DNA from: Cotesia glomerata
Lineage: Eukaryota; Arthropoda; Insecta; Hymenoptera; Braconidae
DNA: 64,000 nucleotides
Assembly: GCF_020080835.1 (NCBI RefSeq)
Contig: NC_058159.1
Span: 27,562,474 to 27,626,473 of the forward strand
Direction: 5' to 3'
The stretch's first letter is position 1; every line of letters starts with the position of its first letter. Positions 52,734 through 63,613 of this stretch are shown here, one piece after another. The position numbers were made by a program, and so were the translations under genes. The notes under the pieces are model-generated. The model saw only the letters and a list, made by a program, of their open reading frames with translations, was not told where the DNA came from and made no database searches.

Positions 52734-53539
52734 CTAGCCGTTACCCGCCCGCTTCGCGTGGCGTACAATATACGTGTATTTGTATATCTATATTCACAAA
52801 TATTGGTATACAAATACATAGAGTGATCATATAATGGTACATGATCATCTATTAGGGCTTTTACCTTATATAAAAATTTTTAATTTTTTTTATATTTAAT
52901 GCCTTCTTATTATCCTTTAGGAATTGAATTTTATAATTTTTTAATTAACGCCCACGCAAGGATTTATGAGGGTGGCATTTCATAAAATTCATTCTTTACA
53001 GCTCAAAAACTCCAAAAAAATCAATCTGGCCAAGTTTCAATCCTTTAGCTGCTATAGATTAAAAGGTACAATTTCTTTTAATTTTACGCCCACGCACGGA
53101 CATGTGGGGGTAGAATTTAATGAAATTTATTCTTAACAGCTCAAAAACGCCAAAAAAGCATTCTGGCCATGTTTCAAAGTATTAATAGCTATAGATTGAA
53201 ATTTACGAATTTTTTCTTAATTTGACGCCCACGCACGGGCACGCCAGAGAGGTGGAATGTCACAGAATTCGTTTTTAAAAAATTTCTAAATGTAATTTGA
53301 AACATTCTGACCAAGTTTTGAACTATTAAAAGCCATAATTGAAAAATATGAATTTTTTTTCGTGAACACCCCCGCAACCCCCCTTGTGGGTGGAATTTTG
53401 TGAAATCCGTTCTTAGCTGACCTCTACTTGGCAAAAGGAATATTCCTGCCAAATTTCAAGTCTCTAGGTCTTATAGTTCCAGAGATATCGTGATGAGTGA
53501 CTATCTATATCTATAGAAAGTCTCCTATATATATATAGA
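52734..53539 (-). mobile_element. Second-family Helitron, GC-rich 3' end, ~140-bp units
   Basis: On the minus strand it begins TCTATATATATATAGGAGAC and ends ACGCGAAGCGGGCGGGTAACGGCTAG followed by T. ACGCCCACGC words recur at 52948, 53090, 53224 and (as ACACCCCCGC) 53365, marking units of about 135-145 bp. The arm it interrupts can be read continuously across the A-T junction. Confidence 0.65.
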
Positions 53540-53609
53540 TTATAGATTTTTAATATATTTAAAATACACTTTTTATATATTTCGACGTATATTTTCTTTT
53601 TCATGGGGA

Positions 53610-53880
53610 AACTCGACGAGCTGAGTCAGAAAGTACATATTGTTCAAAAGTTTATATATGTATGTATATATAACGCGACTTGTCACGACGATAGCGTCGC
53701 CAATTTTCAACGGATCTCTACCAAACTTAACATACTTATTCTACCGATAGATACCAAATTCAAGTTCGAGGATGAGCTTAATCGGCCAAGTAATTTAGAA
53801 ATTTCAGGATTTCAAAATTTCAAAATTTTCAAAATCATAAAAATTTATATTTCTTCACTTTCTTAGAAAACTTTTATTGT
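53610..53880 (+). repeat. Second part of the GAGCTGAGTCAGAAA repeat
   Basis: Continues the repeat seen intact at 44976-45420: CGACGAGCTGAGTCAGAAAG, TTTATATATGTATG, AACGCGACTTGTC, GATGAGCTTAATCGG. Confidence 0.6.
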
Positions 53881-53912
53881 AATGATTACAGTAAAAATCA
53901 TACGATAATATT

Positions 53913-54185
53913 GATGAAAAAATAGATTTTATCAAGAAACTATTTTGATAGTTTTTTAAAATTATTCAGTCAGTTGTTTGGGTCACGCTGATACCATCAT
54001 ACGATTATGGATAACTATCGCAAAATTATGCACATGGAAAAATTTAAATTTGGGTCGCCAAAAGTATTATCAAGCCAATCTAATTCTCCATTTATCTACG
54101 AATATACAGATAAATAATTTTGAATACTTTTTAATGGATTTGCATTTTTATTTCATTTTTTTTAAACATTTTCAATTAGCTTTTT
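53913..54185. repeat. ~280-bp direct repeat, right copy
   Basis: See 51180-51460; one copy lacks the extra TTGTTTG. Confidence 0.75.
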
Positions 54186-54762
54186 TAAATTGCATTGACC
54201 TGATAATCGCGCGGGTTAGATCGAATTTTTTTTATGAATAATTTTGTGGATGGAATATTAATGACGTTTAAATTACAATGATATTAAATTATACTCTTAA
54301 AATGTAGGATACAAGCAATGTTTTTTAATACCATGTCATTTCTGGAAATTTTACACTTTATTTTGATTTATGAAGAATATATGGAAAGCATTCATACTGC
54401 AGATATTTTTTTTCCAGTTGTTTAATGGAACAATGTATTAAACTAGAAATTTATTTCGCTTTAAAAAATGAAGATTAATAATTTAAAGAAAATAGAAATG
54501 TATTTTTATACTCAAGATTACAAGTCAATTACCAACCATACTAAAGTCAATTGTATTCTCGCCTACGCTAAGTCACTAAGTCGATTTAATCTCGCATAAA
54601 TTTAACATAATTTATTATTTTTAATTAGCTAAAAGCTTGCTACAAGTTTACAGTGTCAAGTTGCATACGTAATTTTAATGTCAGCTTGCTAAATTTAGGT
54701 AAGTTCAATATTTTGACTTTTCAGTTAAAATATGTATCAAGAGACTAGAATCTTAAATGTAA
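54186..54762. other. Unique AT-rich sequence, no gene seen
   Basis: Nothing supportable. Confidence 0.3.
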
Positions 54763-54940
54763 AATTTATTTATTTATTTGTTAGTTTATTCATAGGACAT
54801 ACAAAGGTATAAAAACTTTTATATAATTCATGATGTATGCACCTATAGGGGTGAAAAATAAATTGTGCATAAGTCTGGTTAAAGACTTATCCTAGATAAC
54901 ATAAACTTTATTCATGTCAATCGAAGTAATAGTTATATAA
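54763..54940 (-). mobile_element. LINE 3' end with (TAAA)n tail, minus strand
   Basis: On the minus strand CCTATAGGTGCATACATC...CCTTTGTATGTCCTATGAATAAAC and a TAAA-type tail, similar to 29075-29240. No RT sequence is attached. Confidence 0.5.
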
Positions 54941-55286
54941 TATAAATATAACTTAATATGAAAAAAATTAAAAAGGTAGTAAAAATAAAAATGTGAAAAA
55001 TGAGAAGAAATAAAACTGAATGCAAATGTAACATAATAGGCTAATTATGTGAAGTAAATGCCAACCAGTTTTTCAATTTCTTTATAATTGCGTCATAATT
55101 ATAAGTTAAAGTTTTCTATTGTACAGGTAATTTATTTAAGTATTTTATTATTACAACTATAAAGGAGCTTAATGGTAATAAAAGAAATTTTTTTAATGAA
55201 TTATATATGAATAATAGCAGCTATAAACAACAACGTCACGTTCAAAATTCTAAATTTCTTAATCTCAGCATTTGAATAGTATATTA
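54941..55286. other. AT-rich sequence, no gene seen
   Basis: Nothing supportable. Confidence 0.3.
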
Positions 55287-55558
55287 CACTGATAGAAGGA
55301 TTTATTTGTATTAAAAAAATATTTGTTAATAGTTAACAAATCATTTATTAGAGACCATTTTTTAGTATCAAACAAATATTTCTTAGTATTTAAAATGATT
55401 TGTTTGTATTTAATAAATCAGATATTCATTTATTAAATATTAATAAATCTTTTTAAATACTAAGAAATATTTGTTAAGGACTAAAAAGTGGTCTCTAATA
55501 AATGATTTGTTAAATATTAACAAATATTTTTAACTATAAACAAATCCTTCTATCAGTG
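55287..55558. mobile_element. CACTGATAGAAGG family MITE, copy 3
   Basis: 272 bp, TIR as in copies 1 and 2, flanked by TA; very similar to the copy at 16590. Confidence 0.75.
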
Positions 55559-55570
55559 TACACTATTAAC

Positions 55571-55888
55571 TTCTGCCCGTGTAGTGTATACTATTTTTCT
55601 TTATAGCCGGTCGAAAGTACGTACAGTCGACGCTCTCTGTATTGGACCTCTCTGTATTTGACCACTCTCTGTATTTGACCATATTCTTCCTCTGTATTTG
55701 ACGATTTTACACAGCTCTTATGGACAAGGACGAGTCAAATACAGAGAATGGTCCTGTACGGGCGAGTCAAATACAGAGAGCGTTGACTGTAATAGTATAT
55801 TGCACGCATTATGGCGCGCAGTTCAGGGCTCTCAAATTTCTGCCCGTGTAGTATATACTAGTTTTCTTGCTATCCGGTCGAAAGTACG
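55571..55888 (+). repeat. Tandem duplication of TTCTGCCCGTGTAGT...CGGTCGAAAGTACG
   Basis: About 53 bp at 55571-55623 recurs at 55838-55888. Without the MITE at 55624-55789 the period would be about 100 bp. Confidence 0.6.
55624..55789. mobile_element. pogo-like MITE, TIR CAGTCGACGCTCTCTGTATT
   Basis: 166 bp, ends CAGTCGACGCTCTCTGTATT and AATACAGAGAGCGTTGACTG, flanked by TA. CTCTGTATTTGAC occurs repeatedly in both senses. CAGT ends with a TA target fit pogo/Tc1-type elements. Confidence 0.65.
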
Positions 55889-55910
55889 CAAAAATTGCTT
55901 TGAAAAAAAA

Positions 55911-55978
55911 TTGATGCCTGCCCCCGACATTTGCGGCACGAGTGAAGCGAGTGCTGCTGGTCGGGGGACAGGCATCAA
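55911..55978. repeat. 68-bp GC-rich stem-loop
   Basis: TTGATGCCTGCCCCCGAC pairs with GTCGGGGGACAGGCATCAA, and inside GCGGCAC...GTGCTGC pairs again around GAGTGAAGCGA. It stands out from the AT-rich surroundings. Confidence 0.7.
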
Positions 55979-56196
55979 ATACACCTGTCAATAAAGATAT
56001 TAATTTATAATCTATCATATTACTACTTTCTTTTGAGAAAATATTCCATTGATCATCAAGCATGAATTTGTTGCTAATTTGTTGCTGCAAACTGGTTATT
56101 GAAAAACGACTATAAGCTATCTTGAAAACAAAATTTCAATACTTATAAATCATTTGATAATTTGTTGCTATACACGGTAGCACTATTTCTGCGCAG

Positions 56197-56515
56197 AAGT
56201 GTCAGCAACAAAATAGTACCTGGTGATCAGCTAATTTCGAACAATTACTTATGATTTTCCGGGATATGCTAACTTGAACCAAGATTTTTTAAGGCGAATA
56301 AGTGTTTGAAAATTAGTTGCTGCCCAGAGTGTCACTAAGACACCGAAAAAGTGCCAGCAACAAAATAGTACTCGTTGATCGGCTGATTTCGAACAATTAC
56401 TTATAATTTTTCGGGACATGCTAACTTGAGCCGAAATTTTCCAAGGCTAACAAGTATTTAATAATTAGTTGCTGCCCGGAGTATCACTAAGACACCGGAA
56501 AACTGCCAGCAACAA
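56197..56515 (+). repeat. Tandem repeat, ~154-bp period, two units
   Basis: (G/C)TG(T/C)CAGCAACAAAATAGTAC starts at about 56199, 56351 and 56506; the units include TTTCGAACAATTACTTAT and TTAGTTGCTGCCC. No coding frame spans them. Confidence 0.65.
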
Positions 56516-56536
56516 AATAGTACCCGGTCATCTAAT

Positions 56537-56685
56537 TTAGGGCGAACTAGTGTGTTATAGAGAACTTTTTATGAAATCAATTTGTATGAATGTACTAATC
56601 CATAAATTTTTACAAATTCACTAAAATATCAAGTGGCCAAAAACGGTCCTAAGATACTTCTACCCTATGTTTTATATGATTAATA
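56537..56685. mobile_element. Diverged copy of the TAGGGTAGAAGTAC foldback
   Basis: The right end AAGTGGCCAAAAACGG...ACTTCTACCCTATG matches 7745-7780; the left end is degraded (TTTAGGGCGAACTAG). Confidence 0.4.
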
Positions 56686-57585
56686 CGAATCATATAATTT
56701 ATATTTTTAATATTTTGAGCTATTTTTTAAAATATTCATATTTTAATGTTGAATCTATTTTGTATTAAATAAAGGCTAGTGCCCGCTGTTATAAATTCAC
56801 TTATAACTTTTTCTTTTATTCTACTTGTTAAAATTAGAGTTTGCCAATGCCTTGGCATCAAAGTAATTTAAATAAATATATTTACAAAAAAGACTGCAGT
56901 GTGTTTGCAAAAATGAAAAACAATCTGATTAAACTACAAGCTGAGCAAACTATGACGAAGATAAATGAATAAAGATCGTAAAGTAATTTGATAAAATAAA
57001 TTAGATTAACAAAATAAGTAGATCAACAACACACGAAGAATCTAAAGTTAAGATGAGTAGAAAAGGAGTAAGTCATAACCGTGCAGTAAAGTCCAAGATT
57101 AAATTAACAGCTGAATGGATAACTCGATGAATGACTCTATAGGAGATCGTGTCGGTGCGTAAATTGAACAAATTACAGAAGAATGCCTTGGACGGTGTTG
57201 GGTTTATGATTCTTGTCGAAGACCCCGCACGCCCCTATATACACGTCGATTTAAAGCGTCTCCAGAGGCTCTCACTCGTCTCCATATAATGTCAATTTGG
57301 AATTCCGCTTTCAATTTCAATTATACCGTTTAAATATTCATCATAAATTCATTAATCACGGGTAATATTGTTACCATGTTAAAACCAGGAGTTTTAATAA
57401 AATACTAGTGATTTTTTTTTTTTGAAGATGATGCCGATGATGACAGTGTCAATTGATGGGGAGCTCCACTGGTTGCGCAGTGGACAACTACTCGTAATTA
57501 CATATCCCAGATGAAACGAATGTGAATGACTGTTATGTATTATATGTACGAATGCGAGCATTAGAAAGTAAGAAGCACCCGGGGG
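56686..57585. other. Intergenic sequence upstream of the Wrapper-like gene
   Basis: 57050-57300 is less AT-rich; no supported gene. Confidence 0.3.
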
Positions 57586-57829
57586 AGTAACAAGTCGAGG
57601 AGCCGTCACATCCGCATCAGTTCATCTTTAAAACGCGCACGCTTCGCGCACTCGACAATTTGCCCTTGAACTTTTCACCCTCGCCATTCAGCATAAAATA
57701 TTTTTTAAAATTAATTCCGCCTCTTATTACATTTCAATTAATTTCTATTTTTTTTTACAATTTTATACTCTAATTATTATCGCCGTGTAAATATTTTTTT
57801 TTTAATGTAATTAGTAATTTTGTGCTAAA
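57586..57829 (+). promoter_or_regulatory. Putative promoter and 5' UTR of the Wrapper-like gene
   Basis: CpG-containing sequence (AAAACGCGCACGCTTCGCGCACTC near 57632) lies about 200 bp before the start ATG, with CATCAGTTC (initiator-like TCAGTT) near 57616. No clear TATA box. Confidence 0.3.
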
Positions 57830-57866
57830 ATGGTTCAACGTTGGTTTATTTGTGTCACGGTTGTCG
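57830..57866 (+). CDS. wrapper: Wrapper-like exon 1: signal peptide start
   Basis: ATG after GTGCTAAA, twelve codons of hydrophobic leader, donor GTCG|GTAAGAG, phase 1. Confidence 0.65.
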
Positions 57867-60274
57867 GTAAGAGTTTTTTTAATTGTGGTATCGAATTTTA
57901 GTGGAGTGTTTTTGAGTTCTGTTCTGTTTTTTTTTTTTTTTTGTTATTTTAACAGTCAATTAAGTTGATATTCATTTAAGTGAAAACACTAGATATTTTT
58001 TTTAATTAAATTAATTCTAAAAATCTAGAGAGAAAATACTTTGTTACGTTTTTTGCAAGAGCTAGAATATACACTCAAGTGCTTTGCCAATTAACTGATG
58101 ATTAACGCATTTCTCTATTATCTTTAATACTCTAGGGAAATTTCATTTAAACTTCTCTTCGACTCAAGCACTCGAAAATCTCATAACAATTTAATTAAGC
58201 TAATAACATTTTATTTTTATCCGTCAATAATTATCTTCTTGATTATTAAAAAAAAATGTTTCACGTACTAAGTAATTATAATAGCGTCAAAACTTCAATT
58301 ATAATTAAGAATTTCAACTCAGTTAATTAATTCTCAAAGTTATCTTCTTTATATCTTCATAAAGTCGGGAAGATTACTACATTTATAGAAGTCTTTATGT
58401 ATTTATACTACTTATTTCCCGTACTTTAGCTCCAGTGTACTTTATATCAATTAAATTTTCATTACCTGTATTATAATTATGATTATTATTCATGAAAATC
58501 GCATCATTAGATATTCAAGGATAAATTTATCAATAATTTAAAAAATAAACGTATTATCATTATAGATGAGTTTCATCGCTTTGAATTTAACTATTTGCAT
58601 TTTGTTTAATGGTCATAATTACAAATTTAAATTGTGGTATACATTTCTCATTCAAAATAATAGAAATGTGTAATTACGTACTGAGTTATTTAATCTGTGT
58701 AAAGAATTTCACTTTTGTGTGACTTTGTTAATTGTATTATCATTTTATTACCGCTGTAAAATAAAATCTCATTAATGATTACTATGATAAAAAAAAAAAA
58801 AAAAATTAAGTTGACTCAAGAAAAAAAGTATAAATAACTTTGAAGAGTTTAATTGTCGAATTAAGTAGAATTAACTTAAACGAAGAAAAATTTCTTTAAG
58901 AATTTTTTTTACTTAAATCAAGAAGATAAAACTCTTCAAATTTATTTTTTTGATTCAAGTAAATTTTTTTTTCTGTGCAACAAATAATACTTTAGACACT
59001 TTTTAAATTGTTTTTATGTAATTGAATTTTTACATTAGTTTTTTTGTCACATTAGATTAAAAATTAATTTTTATTTTTGATAATTATTAATTCATTTTTT
59101 TGGATAAAATTTTCAAGCAAATTTTGGACGAAAAAAATAAAAATTTAAATAATAATTAATTAATAAATAATACTTTAGACATTTTAAATATTTTTTTTGT
59201 GTAATTGACTTTTTACATTAGTTTTTATTTTGTCACATTAGATTAAAAATGAATTTTTATTTTTGATAATTATTAACCAATTTATTTTCTAAAAGAAAAT
59301 TTTCAAGCAAATTTTGGACGAAAAAAATAAAAATTTAAACAATAATCGATTAATAAATAATACTTTAGACATTTTAAATATTTTTTTCATGTAATTGACT
59401 CTTTACATTTGTTTTTATTTTGTCACATCGATTAAAAATGAATTTTTATTTTTGATAATTATTAATCAAATTTCTAATTAAATTTTGGGCGAAAAAAATC
59501 AAAATTTAAACAATAATTGATTTAAATAAAATTGACATAAATTTAAAGTTAAAAAATAATTGCAAAGTAAAAAAAAGCCCTATTTGCGAAACAAAAAATT
59601 CAAAAATATATTTATTTATTTAGTAAGTTAATGAGATTTTTTGATTACCCCCAAATTTGGGACGGTTCTCAATCTCTTTGGTAGTTAGATAAAAAGCGTC
59701 TAGAATAATTGACCGGTCACAGATACCCGGTGCTTTCATTCGGTAACACTCTGTAATTGGAGTGCTTAATTCTGAGTAAGAGCTTTTGGTTTCCCTCATG
59801 AGGAAAGCCAGACGGTCTCGCGCTCACTTTGCCGGATTTATCGTCTAGCTTTTTGCGGTTAAAAAAAAGCTGGCCCCGAGTAAAAAAATAGCAAGATAAA
59901 AGATAAGCATTGACACAAAATCACTGGAGATACCTGCTTTGTCATTTAAATGGATTTTTTTTGTTTAATGTCTCCAGGTATTTGGATTTCATCCTGCAAA
60001 AGCTCCCACAGTGCCCAGACGGCAGTCAAGACATTTCAAAATAACACGGTGATATTACCCTGCCACGTAGAAAGCCTCGGTAAGTGGAAAAGCAATTCGT
60101 ATATACCCGAGCCAGTATTTCTTCAGCGAATTCCCAGAGGAGAAAATATAAACTTTTTTTGTGGTTGAGTATCCTCTAGCTCTCATCTAGCTTCCATCCA
60201 AATACTATCCACCACACCTCGCTCTTCACTCTTATCTCACTTTTCTCGATCTCGTTGTTGCTCTGGTGTGCTAA

Positions 60275-60352
<78 letters not shown>

Positions 60353-63082
60353 ACACACATAAAGCATCAGACAGATCCATTTGCATTTCATCCTTAATTC
60401 AACAAAATCGCTTTTCCATGAATGGAGAGCAGGTCCAATGAAATTAGACTCACCGGCGTCCTCATCGAATTCTCCCTAAAACAAACTTTCTTATCTGTTA
60501 GTAATACTTTCTTTCTTAGTCGGGTTTTAAGTAATTGCATGAATAAAAAATTGCAAATTTAAAAAGTCATCAAATGTCACTTGATACAATATCGCTGTGC
60601 TGAGTAATGAATTTTCTTTTTTTTTTAACACTTTCATTAGCTGTTTAAAAAAAATTAACAATTTTTATTCTTCATAAAAAAAATTCAAAAGTGTGGAAAA
60701 TATTTGAAAGTATTAAAAAAAATTTTAATTTTGTTTTTTTTTTTTTAATAATTTTTAGTTCAATTTTTTTGAATCTTTGAATGTAATTTTAAATGAAAAT
60801 GAAGTTAGCCGACATTTCAAAATTTTTAGAAATTTTTTATTGAAAAAATTTCAATTAAGCAATTAAAAAAAAAATTTCACATGTAAAAAACTTGAAAAAC
60901 TGTAAATGCAATTTTTTATAAATATCTTTTTAGTTGTAATTTAATTAATAAAAAAAATCAAAAATTTTTACACGTCTGCTAACTACAGTGTCATAATTTT
61001 TATTCATTTCAAAACCTTTGGTTCTATTGAAACTTTGCACACTTATTAAGGATGGATGACAATACAATTATTTAATAAGTTTGACTTACTATCCTGATCA
61101 GGATTCAAAGAAGGCAAGGTGATAGTTACAAACTTAAAAAATTATAGAAAAAAAAAACATGGTTCAGTAAAAAACCAAATTAAAAAGTAGAAAATAATTT
61201 TCAAGATATTTAAAATAAAAATATGATACTAAATTAAGCAGATAATTAACAATTTTTTTCTTTAATTCAATTAAAGCTAAGAAAATATTTTTTAAAAATT
61301 GCACTTTAAGTTTTTCAAATCTTCTACAAGTGAAATTTTTCTAAGGATTTTTTCTAAATAATTTTTTCAATAAGAAAAATCATAAAAATTGCCAGATATC
61401 TTCTAAATTCATTTGTTTAAAAAAAATTAATAATTTTGATTTTCCATAGAAAGAATTCAAAAGTGTAAAAAATATTTAAAAGTATTAAAAAAAATTTTTA
61501 TTTTGTTTTTTTTTAATAATTTTTAGTTCATTTTTTTGAGTATTTGAATGTAATTTTTATTCACTTTAAAAACTTTAATTCTATTGAAACTTCGCTCACT
61601 TATTAAGGAACGATGACAATACAATTATTTAACAAGTTTGACCTACTATCCTGATCAGGAAGAAAGAATATGAGAAACAGCTAACACATTCAAAGCAGAC
61701 AGGGTGATAATTACAAACTTAATAGATTATAGCTTAAAAAAAAAAACAAGGTTCAGTAAAAAACCAAATTAAAAAATAGAAAATAATTTTCAAGAAATTT
61801 AAAATAAAAATATATGAACAATTTTTTAATTTTTTTCTTTAATTAAATTAAAACTAAGGAAATATTTTTAAAAAATTGCACTAAGTTTTTTAAATATACA
61901 AGTGAAATTTTTCTAAGGATTTTTTCTAAATAATTTTTTCAATAAGAAAAATCACAAAAATTGTCAGATGTCTTTTAAATTCATTTTTATATAAAAATAG
62001 AGTAATTAATAAAAAAATGTTTTTTATTATAAAAAAAGCGTGGAGTGCTTTTTAATATATTTTTATAAAGACTTTACTTTTACCAATATTTGTCAATAAA
62101 ATATTCATAAAAATGATTATCAAGTACTCGATACTGTTTTTTAATAAAATGAATTTTTTCATCAATTATTATTATTATTGTAAACTAATTAAAAATTGTT
62201 TTCAATTTTTTAGTTTAGTTTTTTATCAAAGCATATTTCTAACTTCTTTGAATTATCATTTATTAAATTTTTTTCATCAAAGTCTGACCAAAAAAAGTAA
62301 TTAAAAATAATTACTTTAATGAAGAAAAAAATGTGTGTAACCTTTTAATTAAGAAAAAAAAATTTTGTTTGATATTCTTTTAATTTCTGTGAAAATAAAG
62401 ATAATACTTGCATGATGAAATTTACATTTGAAGATGTAGAAGTAGCATCAGTACTTTAATATGCAAATTTCTTTGAAAGTTCACGTTACATTTTTGACAA
62501 AAAAAAAAATTATTAAAAAAATAGTTTAGTAAATAAATTCAAACTTTATTAAATTTTTATTATTATTATATTTGAAAGAAGAAATATTAAAAATTATATC
62601 ACTAAATTTTGTATAATTTAAAAATACAGATTTAATATCTGAATCTTCTTTTCTTCTTTTCAATTTAAACTTTTAAAATCGATTATCCCAAAAAATTCTT
62701 ATATTAAACTTTTCAAGAATAATTTACATTTTATAAATTTAAATAAAAAAAATCTTGCAATGCCAATTGAGCGTAAAATATTATTCAGAATTTAAAATGA
62801 AAATTCTTCTGAAGAAAAATTATAAAATAAAAATTGTCAGAAAAAGTAATAAAAAATGTTTTTCAGGTGTTCAAACAATAGTGCGATGGTGGCGAGAAGA
62901 CACGCTGCTAGCAGACAGCAGTGATCCAAATTTAATACATCTCCCTCGCATAAAAATGTGGGACAATATGAGCTTGGAGGTGTCACAAGTGCAGCCACAA
63001 GATTCTGGAAAATATGTTTGTCAAGCTTCAAGACCGGCACCTTGGGGCCACGTTACACAAGTCCAAACTATTGAAGTTCTGT
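57830..63082 (+). CDS. wrapper: Wrapper-like immunoglobulin-superfamily protein, N-terminal exons (gene continues right)
   Basis: Exons 57830-57866, 59978-60079 and 62867-63082 join with phase-1 introns throughout, the usual phase for Ig-domain genes. Product so far: signal peptide MVQRWFICVTVVGIWISSC, then one Ig domain with the B-strand NTVILPCHV, the C-strand tryptophans of IVRWWREDTLLAD, LPRIKMWDNMSLEVSQVQPQ, and the F-strand DSGKYVCQ. The two conserved cysteines, the Trp and the D.G.Y.C motif are all present, so this is V/I-set. Order and spacing resemble the first Ig domain of Drosophila Wrapper, a GPI-linked midline-glia adhesion protein that ensheathes commissural axons. That identity is from memory and is less certain than the Ig assignment. 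Further Ig or FnIII domains would lie beyond the window. Confidence 0.7.
58789..58977. repeat. Imperfect hairpin related to the TTGACTCAAGA MITEs
   Basis: AAATTAAGTTGACTCAAGAAAAAAAG at left pairs imperfectly with TTTTTGATTCAAGTAAATTTTTT at right. It lies in intron 1 of the Wrapper-like gene. Confidence 0.4.
58983..59535 (+). repeat. Tandem repeat, three units of ~185 bp
   Basis: AATAATACTTTAGACA starts at 58983, 59166 and 59356. Each unit contains GTCACATTAGATTAAAAAT and AAATTTTGGACGAAAAAAA. Intronic. Confidence 0.75.
59536..59977. other. Wrapper-like intron 1, right end
   Basis: 59640-59880 is less AT-rich but has no supported exon. The 72-codon frame at 59950-60168 contains exon 2 plus intron read-through. 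Confidence 0.35.
59978..60079 (+). CDS. wrapper: Wrapper-like exon 2: end of signal peptide and first Ig cysteine
   Basis: Acceptor TGTCTCCAG|GT and donor CCTCG|GTAAGT. 33 codons with SAQTAVKTFQNNTVILPCHV; NNT is an N-glycosylation sequon. Confidence 0.75.
60080..60619. other. Wrapper-like intron 2, left part, with (TA)n at 60279-60350
   Basis: About 72 bp of pure TA dinucleotide; the rest is unique. Confidence 0.6.
60620..62000 (+). repeat. AT-rich tandem duplication in Wrapper-like intron 2
   Basis: The blocks at 60640-60790 and 61010-61220 recur at 61415-61560 and 61565-61780 (words CTATTGAAACTT, TACTATCCTGATCAGG, GGTTCAGTAAAAAACCAAATT). Mixed with GCTAACT words of the AT-rich family. 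Confidence 0.6.
62001..62866. other. Wrapper-like intron 2, right part
   Basis: 62030-62230 is a diverged relative of the AAAGCGTGGGGTGCTTTTTAA part of the TTTACACGCTTT element. No other feature. Confidence 0.35.
62867..63082 (+). CDS. wrapper: Wrapper-like exon 3: most of the first Ig domain
   Basis: Acceptor GTTTTTCAG|GT, donor CTGT|GTAAGTG, 71 full codons. Contains RWWREDTLL, LPRIKMWDNMSLEVSQ, QPQDSGKYVCQASRPAPWGH and ends QTIEVL. The upstream part of the longer frame (62755-62866) is intron. Confidence 0.8.
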
Positions 63083-63613
63083 GTAAGTGTAGAATATCGA
63101 TACCAATAGTCTTCCTTTTCTGTTCCTATTTCTCTGGGAAGAAGTGTGAATCTCAGATGAAATAGAATAATAAAAAAAAATTCAATAGATACCTACTAGT
63201 AGGTACAAGTGTTATGTATTATGTATGAATGTGTAAAACCAGTTGTCAGATTTCCCACGCGAGTATTATGGTACAGGAAACTTGAGATAAGATACCGGAT
63301 CTTACGCACTGATTCTTCTGAGCCTGGTCCTCAGAGAGTCGTGTGAGACCTTAGTACCTTACTATCTGACTCTAATATTGTATATATTCTCCTTTGTCGC
63401 TATTATAGAAATGAAATAAAAATTACTTCAAATTTTAAATTGTTCCCCCGCGAGGCGAAAAAAATAAAAAAAAAAAGGGAATTATTTACAAGTTGGGTCA
63501 ATCCCATTTTTGGTCATAATTAGGTAAAAAATTAAAATTTTCAAATTTTTTTTTAGTTTTCCTTGTTTTTACGGCGCACATATGAAAATTAATTTAGCAG
63601 ATATTTAATAATT
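63083..63613. other. Wrapper-like intron 3 start, no further exon seen
   Basis: Unique sequence; no acceptor-bounded Ig exon is visible before the window ends. Confidence 0.4.

Larger units (their letters stand above)
51511..53609. mobile_element. Foldback with CCTCATGAAAAA ends, carrying two inserts
   Basis: The left arm 51511-51675 and the right arm 52603-52733 plus 53540-53609 are inverted copies (words ATATGTCGAAATA, AAATCTATAAATTATG, ATAACTTTTGGC). The right arm is split by a Helitron and the centre is occupied by another foldback. Confidence 0.6.
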
